From: Bugula neritina
Taxonomy: Eukaryota; Bryozoa; Gymnolaemata; Cheilostomatida; Bugulidae
Direction: 5' to 3'
Length of the DNA: 64,000 nucleotides
Assembly (NCBI GenBank): GCA_964035545.1
Contig: OZ037765.1
Location: 27,044,504 to 27,108,503 of the forward strand
Part shown: one piece after another, positions 55,385 through 64,000 of the stretch
Numbering within the stretch: position 1 is the stretch's first letter
Layout: each line of letters begins with the position of its first letter
Program-made: the position numbers and the translations under genes
Notes under the pieces: generated by a model
Databases searched by the model: none
The model's input: the letters and a program-made list of their open reading frames with translations, nothing else
Told to the model about the DNA's origin: nothing

Positions 55385-56945
55385 ATGTCGGTATTACAAT
55401 GTATCAAATGTCGAACAAGATGTGAAAACAGAGACATGCTAGCAATGCACATGTTAGAACACAGCTTTTCATCAACAGGAGAAACCAATGAACAGAGAGC
55501 TTTGGGAGCAACAAGCCTTCAAAACAGCAGATACACAATGCAAAGGCACATAATGAATGTCAACATGCAAAAGTTGCTGAGGGGCGAAAGAAATGATATC
55601 AAATGTGAAATGTGCCATAAGGTAAGAATCTTTGTGTTTGAGATATAAATTTTTAAAGAATAGTAAATTAATATTTATGACAATATTGTTTAAATGTATG
55701 CTCCGTTGCACCGGTGACAGCATGAAAATTGTTTACCGTCATATCTATTAATGTTTGTTCTGCCTAATAAAATTAAAGTTCTGTATTTAAACATCAGTTT
55801 TATAAACTGATAATTGCAAAAGTATATTTTGCAATTGATGTATTACACAAATGTATTGCTAATATTCTTTTATTCTTTACATTTATTAAAACAAATACAA
55901 TTAACATTAATTAAGCAATATATCAAAAACATATTGTTAATCTTTGCCCAAAAACAGTTTAAGCTAAATTATTCAATTCCTTAATAATTATTATTTGTTG
56001 ATATTGTTTAACTTGTTTTCATGTTTGATTTTGCAGGTTTTTGCAGATAAAGACAGCCTAGCCATGCACACTCTTTCTCATATCAATGATATGAATAGCT
56101 GCCCTAAGCATGACCGGCCAGAAAGCTACCCTTGCATGTACTGTGGCTTGATCTTCAGCTACAAAGATATGCTCCTCCTTCACATATTTTCTCACCACAA
56201 GCACTGTTCAGGCAGCAGAAATAAGTTGCCTCTTGATTTAAGTTTTAAGCCAACTTTTACACCGGCTAAAAGAACTTTTGATGGAATGAAAATTTCTTCT
56301 AATTATGTTTTGCCCACTGGTCAGTCAGCTTTTGGAAATGCTAAAAAAATGAGAAGCGCTGAACCAAATGAAGGTTCCCAAAATTTACCTCAACAGAATG
56401 TTACATTATCTCCTGCAGCTGCCTCAGAAAACAGCAGCAGCATTTGTAAAATAGAGCCCGAATCTCCCCCAGCATCTGTGAATGGGCAGGATACAGCAAG
56501 AGAGCAAGGTGTATCCGAAACTGCTTCACCGTCAACATCACGGGCCACTGACAACTCTTTCAGTAAAGAGCAAATTCATGAAATGAATAAAAGACTTTCG
56601 CCTTTAAATTTGCCATCAAGTCAGTCAACTGTAACCAATAATTGTAAAGAATTGTCAGAAGTGCCTGTAAAGCTGAGTAAACCTGACTTGGATATGCAGA
56701 GGTTAATAAACCATCTGAGGCAAAGCTCTACCAACCACCACTCAACCACACCTACTCCAAAAGCAATGACTAGCAATGAAGATATGTTTTACTTTTGCAA
56801 GCACTGCAACATAATATTCCTTGACAGAGCAATGTACCATCTGCACAGCGGGCTGCACAACTGCAACTCCCCATTACAATGCAATCTGTGTGGTAAAGAA
56901 TGTGCTAACCCATTGGAGTTTTCTGCTCATATAATCCACACATGA
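55385..56945 (+). CDS. Five-finger C2H2 zinc-finger protein, hunchback/Ikaros-like C-terminal pair
   Basis: A probable DNA-binding transcription factor. Two exons, 55385-55621 and 56037-56945, joined in phase 0 (gt at 55622, ttgcag before 56037), give about 381 aa. Fingers: 1 (CIKC...HMLEH, residues 6-26); 2 (CEMC...HTLSH, split by the intron after CEMCHK); 3 (CMYC...HIFSH); then a Ser/Pro/Asn-rich linker of about 190 residues; 4 (CKHCNIIFLDRAMYHLHSGLH) and 5 (CNLCGKECANPLEFSAHIIH) at the very end. A closing finger pair with I-x-F-x-D and M/Y-H-x-G-x-H is known from Ikaros and hunchback proteins, where it mediates dimerisation. The middle finger set does not let me name the orthologue. A stop (56943-56945) follows the last finger by one codon. 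An upstream exon cannot be excluded. AATAAA at 57292 may end the mRNA. Confidence 0.85.
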
Positions 56946-57461
56946 AGTTCTGATTTTTGTAAAGAAGCGTAGAAAGTAAAAATAATAATCATGGTTATTA
57001 CTATAACATTTATCCACAACTATTTCTTATTTTCAGCAATTTGTAGTAAACATGTTATATAATATTTATAATTTAATATTAATGTGTATATTTTGTAACG
57101 TTGTGTTGTGTAGTAATAACTTTTATTTTAAAATTAGTTTCCAAGTTATTTGGTATATGCATATATTGTATTTAATATCTACAAATTTATTCTATTTTTT
57201 CAAGGATTTAGTAAGCAATCATGTCACAGATGTATGTTGTCAAATTTCATCACAATTATCATATTTGCTGAACACTTTGCCATTCACCAACAATAAAATA
57301 CATCAAGAAGCTTAGCCATAAACTTGTGTTTTAGAATAAATTTTTGAACCTTTCAAAACTGACAGAAATATTAATAATAAATAGATATTGGGAAAAACTA
57401 AAAGCATCTTTTTCTTGAAAAAATACCATACAAAAGCTAAATACATTAAAAAATTAATAAA
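56946..57461. other. Convergent 3' region of the zinc-finger and RasGEF genes
   Basis: 516 bp between facing stop codons. A plus-strand AATAAA (57292-57297) fits the zinc-finger gene. A minus-strand AATAAA (57191-57186) fits the RasGEF gene. Used together they would give overlapping 3'UTRs of about 100 bp or more. The open frame at 57052-57315 is AT-rich and not convincing. Confidence 0.45.
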
Positions 57462-60400
57462 TCACGACGGCAGGATTATAGGTTGGTGGTGTAAAGATGC
57501 AATGAAGTTTTTGATCTGACAATCATATGAAGACAGAAGTAGACGTGAGCGAAGCTTAACATTTGACAGGAAGTCATAATGAACTGATGCGAGTTGATGG
57601 AGAAGGAGTTGTCTTCTTTGCACTTCTCTACTTTTTCTCTCTTCATATGTCAACATGGTATCAGCACTAGAGCTCTTGTTTTCTGAAGATTAATAAATAT
57701 ATTTCAATTGTAATCTTGAATACTGTAAATGAACACAACTAGGTAGCATAGTTATCACACATATGAACATCATAGAATATTGTATGATAAATTACACTTG
57801 AATCGAGTCTTAATAAATTATTTCCTATATTCATACAACATGTTTAGTGTAAAATTTGCAAAAAAAAAAAAACGAAATCCATGTTCTATAGATGCTTGTG
57901 TAATCTCTACTATTTTTCTTTTGCCAAGTAAAAACAGGCTGAAAATCTTTCACCATAATTGACTTATTAACAGAAACTTACTTACCAGCGATTGCCAGCT
58001 GCTGTTGCTGTATAAATTTACTGTAGAAAAACTGAGGCTGATTGTACGAATCCACCTCTTTTTTCAACTGAACAAAGTAATCATTAGTTGAACCCTTTGC
58101 TATCCCAGAATCCTGATTTTGGCCAGAATCACCTGCAAGTATGTACCAAGGGTGTCAAACAACCCCAAACACTGTCGACTGCAATAACTGCTGATGAAAC
58201 AAGTGAAACCTTGTTCTAAATGACATAAAACTTGACTTTTCTTAGCTAATATTCCTACATTAAATGCAACACCTGCATCAATATTTAGAAAGAACAGTTG
58301 TTTGATTAGAGTATGGCAACATATGTCCTCGAGAGAAGACAACTCTATTTAATTGATTTTTATTACAAGTATTTCAAAAATGACAGGTGTAAACAACTTC
58401 AAATAAACATAAAAGCCTGCCTTGAATTGTGAAATGAAGAGCAAGTTTTGAGAAGCTTGTAAGAGTTTTATTTACCAGACTTGATTGTCATCTCTTTTGT
58501 ACTCAACCCAGCCGAGTGTAACACGTCGTGTAGAAGTACACCTACATGAGGTATGTGGGCTTTACATTCCATCACCTTCAAACTCCTTTTAATGCTGTCT
58601 CTGTAGAGTTTGAAGTTCGAGTGGAAACTTGTCATCTTTAATAACTTACACCAACACCTAAAAGTGGTATAAACTTTTAATTCTCATTCAATAAACAGAG
58701 ATTGCATGTGAATGCATAACTTTACTAAAATCTTCAAAAAAATATCTGCATTAAAATGGTTAGCCTGGCATAAAATTTAAAAAAAACCTCTTCAACACGC
58801 CAAATATACAAACAAGTTTTTTAAAGTAATTTTTGCAATCTGTGAAGTATATTTATTTATGAGAATAGCTTTATGACGTTTCTCAAGCTCTGTTGTAATC
58901 TAGCAGATGATTCATCAATATAGGCTAGGTTCTCAACATACTTGAAGCTGTTAGGATATCGCTTCTTCAATCCCACCCACAAATAGGTTATTCTCTGCAC
59001 TGAGTGATGATTTAAGGCTTCTACTATTGACCACAAACTGTTGTAACTATGAAATTTCCGACACAAGTCTGCAACCTAAAGGATAAAAATACTCGTTAGA
59101 CTTCAACAAATAAATTAAATAAAAAATAATTTGCTGATTAAAGGATTTTTTTCAAACAAAAATGGGTACAAATTAAATTTCTGAAAACGTGATACATATA
59201 AACATAATATTTCTATTTAGAATTTAATGAGAAGAGTACTTGGAGGAGATGCTGCAGCATTTCTATCTGAATATCCTTGTCGTTACATTTGAAGATCTGA
59301 GACACAAAATAGTTGTGGAGTCTATGAGCCAGTTTGATGATCAGAAGCAATGGACGGCAGTTGGAGAGCTCCTGTAAAAGTAATAGAGACGGGAGGGTTC
59401 AAGGTGACCCTCAATACAACGTTTACATCAATGTCGTTTACAGTTTCAGGCTTGACTTCTGACATTAATGTTTCAAATCATATATTTCCTACACAATGAT
59501 GACTTTTGCCTAATTATATTTAAATAACCTGGTTGGTTTTTCTCATTTCTGGTAACGTTAAAATATAAGTAATATTAGAACAACTTAGCTATTAATGTGT
59601 CGTCTGCACCACGGACAGCTATCACTCGTGTGTCTACACACTAGCACAGCTACACTACAGCTAATTTGTATCATATAATATTAGTTAGACAATATATTTA
59701 CATATTGGTATCTTTCTTAAAACTGAAATTACTACGGGCAAAGTGCTACTATTTGAGAAAAGTCTGCTATTCAAGTAGCAAGTGGTAGGTAAATAATAGT
59801 TCAAACCAAACTTAATTTCAAATGCTTCTGTTTATCAAATAATAATACTGCAACTTATTTTTTTTCTATTTTTGTATGCTTTCATGTTATTTTATGATTA
59901 AATCTTACTAATCATAAATGTTCAATTGAATAATTAGACAAGACAACTCCAAAACCAGACACCATAAAACACAATCCTACTATATTCAATGATGAAGCAA
60001 GCGAAGTGTTGGAGAATTATTCAATTCTGGTTACGCTCATGAATCTAACAAATTACTACAAAATACTAGAAAACTCCATAAAACCCCACAGAGTCTCACT
60101 CACAGACACAGAGTTCCAAGGTGCTCTGGTTACACTAGTTAAGAGGTCATTGTAGTTGAGTTGAATCAAATAACCCCGGTCTATGAGTGTTAGTTCCTTG
60201 GCTATGTCCTCTGCAGTGTATTGTAACAATGTGTTGTCATCAAATGAAACTTTCTCTCTGAAATTAGTATACGCTTTCAGTTAAAACAGAAACTAAACTT
60301 ACTTTTACAGTATATGGAAAAATATTTTTAACAGTATTGTTTAGTAAAACACCTGTATGATGATTAGACAGATGTTGTTGTGTTTTGAAATTATTGTCTT

Positions 60401-63400
60401 CTCTTTACTAACATGCTTGAACTCATGATATTAAGTTTAATAATGAAGTTTACTGAATGGAGGCTAACTTGCTCCTTGAATTCTATCACTAAGCATCTCA
60501 TTCATTACACTTGATACAAATACTGAAGATAAAAAGAAGCAAATTGAAACACCGGCTTTAAAACTGCCATGACATGGCATAGCTAACAACACTATGGATA
60601 TAGTGCAGCATTGACCTAGGAAAAGGTATAGAAGAGGGTCTGGTTCTTCTCAAATGAGGCTGGAGGTCAACAGAAGTCTCCCGGGAATCTGGTGGGTCTG
60701 CGGTTTCCTTGGTCTCCGCTGGTGGCTCCACAAACAGGTCTGCAGGGCCGAGTTCTTTCAATGCAACAACATTTGTGTTTCCAGCAGATTTCTTCTTTAT
60801 AAAAGCCCGAAGACGAGTTACACTGTTGTCTTGCTTTGCCTTCTCAAGAGCATTATTGTTAGAATTCAGGCTACCTGAAAGCAATATAAAGGGTATGATT
60901 TATATGAGAAAGGGCTTTTTATGACCAGCTGACATATTACAAAGGCAACAACCTTGAAAAATAGTTCATATTTATTGTAGTTATTTCAAAGTACTAGCCA
61001 CCATATCAAAGAGGAGTGAGTTTGACAAATACTGCAAAAAAGAACATAATTTACCATTACATTACTTACCATTCATGTGTTCTTCATTGCACTGACTTGG
61101 GGCATGCAGTGTGGGTATATAAGCAAACTGTGATGTATCGCTCTGCATTTTCCAGCTAAGTGTAGACTTTGAGTACAGGTCATACAACGTCTTGAGAATG
61201 CCAATTGTTTTAACAGTAAGCACGCTGTCCATTGGCTGGTATTCCAGCGAATCACGAGAGCCTATTTCCTCAGCAGCTGGGGCTCCTGTAATAATATATA
61301 CTTTACATTATAGAGTTGGTAGAAAAATAACATTAAGAGAAATTGGACAGTCACAGGTGTGCAAAACAATCATAGAGCAGGATATAAAGGTACGTACGAT
61401 GTGTGGCTGCTCTAAGAGATTTGAAGATGTCACGAAACTTCTTCCTTTTACTGTTGTTAGCAGTTGATTTTACTTTTGTGAAGTTTGTAACTTCAATTAT
61501 TATTTGGCTGATGTCATCTGGTGTGATGGGCTGATTCAACAGGATCCTGGGTTAAAAAATTTCCTCATATTTGAAGTTTAGTAACAAGTAGAAAGAAGAT
61601 AAACCCAAATGTGTTGGAAAAATAAATCTAGAAAAGCAACTCAGATTAAACATTATAAGACTTTATGCAGAGAACTAAGGATTGTCAATAAGTATGCTAT
61701 GCGATTCACATATACTTTTGTAAATTGATAAAAAAACTCACGCAATTTTTTGTAAATTGATTCATCTCATTATTGAATCAATATAAAAAGCCATGTGTTT
61801 TTAATAAATAACGAAATCACAAATTAGTAAGAATTTATGATTTGGTTATTGTTAATATGACAAGTTATTGGAGACTCACGGCTCATCATGCAGCTGTGGC
61901 GCTTTATCGGTACAAGTTTGCCAGCATTCATACGTATCAAATGTAAGGTTGTCATCAAGAGATTTTAAAATTTCTAGCTGCAACAGATAAACCAGACTAT
62001 ATAGTGGTAATGATAAAGACAATTTAGGATTTTTTAAAGAAAAGGTAAGAACATCAAATTGATGATCTAACCTACCTGATCATAAAGGCTTTTCTGTTTG
62101 CTGGTCAACCATAAAGGCCGATTACTATCATCCAGTAGCTCATAGTCAAATGTAGATATACTATGGTTAGGACGAGGCGCTAAATGCTTTGTCAGCCATG
62201 TTGGAAGGCCTGCGCCGTAGCTTAAATGAGGAAAAGCCATGTCTGAGGCATTATCACTGTCCCCTCTAAGTAGAGCGCTAGTAGAAGTATCATCGTCTAC
62301 AGATGGTGGGTATTCCCTGAAATAACGCAGAAATCTATTGATGAAGTTGTGAATTTTTAAACGAAATAAATCAAATAGTAGACTGCTAGCTGCTGACCTA
62401 CCAGAAACTACTGTGTTGAGAGCTTGCGGCCTGAGGCAGTTGCCCCTGTGCTGTACTTTCTGTATTACATGTCAAATTAGAGTTGCACTGAGTGTGCATG
62501 ATACTTATAGGCATAGGAGCAGCATGCTGATTGACTGCCAGTGTTGAGTGATTATTACTCTTGTCATTGTTCATGGGCTCAAAACTCCCAACATTTGCAT
62601 CATTCTCACTTGCGCGATTTGAAATAATATCACTGTGAATAGAATTAACAGACTCATCAGTATAACTTGGTTCGATTAAAGAAGAGCCCATCATATTAGG
62701 AATAGCATTGTTAGTCATGGACCAATACACTTTATCTATTGTAGGGTGAGGCTGAGGATTATAGAGGACATAAGAAAAAGCAGGTGGTATAGGAGCATCC
62801 GGGTGGAATGTTGCTTCTTGAACAACAGGCTCCCACGACTCTAAATGCATGTGAGGCATGGGCAGAGCTTTAGATAAATCTATCTCTTGACTGTACGAAG
62901 CTTCACTCAAAACAGGGTTTTTTCTCTTTGTGTCAGCAGAAATTTTCACAGCAGAATCATCTTCTTTCTTGACTGCTGGCTGCGGTATTTGCATTATGCT
63001 GGAGAGTTTTTCTTCATCAATTGTGTAGCTGGGGTGATCAGTAAGTTGTAGTGAAACGTGCTCTAAGCTAGTGAGATCTCGCTGAAGGCTGGGTGACTTG
63101 GTGTATGCATGAGTAACTAAGGGAGATGCTGGACCACCAGGGTCTACAGGATTAGATGTCTTGACTGTAGAGACTGGCTGAATAAAGTCTGGACCAAACT
63201 TGTTCTTTAGAATTTCATAAGTTGATTTCCGTTTAGATTGTTTAGAATGTCTTTTTTTAGAATCTTTTCTAACTACATTCTCCGGTACCACCTTTCGAAC
63301 AGCATTGTTGTCCTGCGGGGCTAGCAAAACAAAAAAACAATTATTTTTTAACAAAGTTTGAAAACAGTGTACTATGAAAATAAACAAAATAAAATTGTAC

Positions 63401-64000
63401 TGTTTATCATTAGGCATGGCAAATTTTGAAACTGGAAAGTTCTATTTTATTAAACCAACCTCGAGTTGCTAGCGTTTCTTGAGTTCTAAACACATTAAGA
63501 CTACTTCTATGACTAGCTTGTCTAAGCTCTTTCTCTCCACTGGATATATGTCCTTTAGCTTTACTGATATCTAAAGCAGAGACTTCTCTGCCTCCTGCCC
63601 TAACCATGATGCTAGATGATCGGACAAATTGTCTCCCCTTGATAGAGTGCGCACTATGCTTGTGCACAGCATAGCTCTCAGTTTCAGTTTTAATAGGCAC
63701 GGACAGGTCACTATTGGAAGGTAAGCTGTTGTATAGAAAAGGTAGCTGTTTACTATGCTTAATACTCAGATTGCTACTATTTCTTGCCTTCACATCTGAA
63801 CTAGGATGAGTTGCTCTACTGGTACTGGGAATCTGGTGGGCGTCTGAAGTTGGTTGACTAAACTTGACCTTTTTAGAAGTCATTGACAATTGGTCGGAGT
63901 TGGCAGCATTGTTTGTATTCAGGACATTGGTTGGAGGTTCAACTGACATAGGAAAACCACCAGGTGTTTCATCAACACGGTCTTCTATGACTTTACATTC
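57462..64000 (-). CDS. RasGEF-domain protein with long Ser-rich N-terminal region (5' end outside window)
   Basis: A probable guanine nucleotide exchange factor for a Ras-family GTPase. Exons in transcript order: >64000-63460, 63320-62402, 62316-62076, 61977-61880, 61546-61398, 61285-61070, 60874-60616, 60257-60104, 59371-59240, 59075-58878, 58635-58476, 58132-57986, 57682-57462. Phases agree, giving at least 1144 aa. The frame stays open to the window edge, so the 5' end is missing. Residues 1-470 (window numbering) are Ser/Asn-rich and low in structure, with a basic patch (KKRHSKQSKRKSTYEILK). A structured region follows (PTWLTKHLAPRPN to LYDLYSKSTL). The RasGEF catalytic domain lies at about 812-1015: AEDIAKELTLIDRGYL, LSNCRPLLLIIKLAHRLHNY, RKFHSYNSLWSIVEALN, NFKLYRDSIKRS, IPHVGVLLHDV. 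The C-terminal 120 residues look helical (YEERKSREVQRRQLLLHQL). The junction between 58878 and 58635 uses weak sites and is the least sure. I cannot name the orthologue. Confidence 0.82.

Noticed and set aside
57052-57315. 87-residue plus-strand open frame after the zinc-finger gene
   Set aside because: Very AT-rich, within the expected 3'UTR, with no domain resemblance.
58640-58660. Acceptor cacttttag before 58653 as the start of the RasGEF exon ending at 58476
   Set aside because: It has a good consensus but needs a phase-2 donor in the previous exon, which I could not find. The acceptor before 58635 joins in phase 0 and gives a RasGEF-like sequence, so it was preferred, with reservation.

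Overview
This is nuclear DNA of an invertebrate animal: AT-rich, with many phase-conserved GT-AG introns and animal-specific families (tankyrase, FGF receptor, non-mitochondrial 5'-nucleotidase NT5C2, myosin regulatory light chain, hunchback/Ikaros-style zinc fingers). The regulatory light chain core resembles the molluscan-type protein more than the vertebrate one, so a lophotrochozoan is my best guess. The species cannot be fixed from the window. There are no bacterial, viral, plasmid or CRISPR features.

Layout. (1) 1-1481: low-complexity DNA, then a short promoter-like segment. (2) 1482-14332, +: a complete tankyrase of 22 exons (about 1181 aa), with a possible extra 6-nt microexon. (3) 14333-23213: 3'UTR, then a long gene-poor stretch with a 5-bp/20-bp tandem array near 19.2-19.8 kb. 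(4) 23214-33859, -: an FGF-receptor tyrosine kinase of 13 coding exons (about 780 aa), with a likely 5'UTR exon ending near 34612. (5) 35479-36024, -: an intronless GET1/WRB membrane insertase subunit. (6) 36025-39969: gene-poor, partly low-complexity. (7) 39970-48814, +: NT5C2-type cytosolic IMP/GMP 5'-nucleotidase, 11 exons (about 568 aa). (8) 49494-53795, -: myosin regulatory light chain with three interchangeable second exons. (9) 55385-56945, +: a two-exon, five-finger C2H2 protein. (10) 57462 to beyond 64000, -: the 3' part (13 exons, at least 1144 aa) of a RasGEF-domain protein.

The genes do not form a pathway or operon. They are independent genes, partly in convergent pairs (NT5C2/light chain, zinc finger/RasGEF) and one divergent pair (light chain/zinc finger).

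The most interesting structure is the light chain. Three phase-0/phase-0 exons, each a multiple of three, all encode the same element: the phosphorylatable N-terminal segment plus the start of helix A, with different extensions. This predicts one gene making three light chains that differ at and around the kinase target site. Next come three long, nearly perfect inverted repeats in introns (tankyrase intron 21, NT5C2 introns 1 and 10), a possible 6-nt microexon between the SAM and PARP domains of tankyrase, and a tandem array with ordered variant blocks.

Exon boundaries were derived by hand from reading frame, splice consensus and family similarity. No alignment or transcript data were available.
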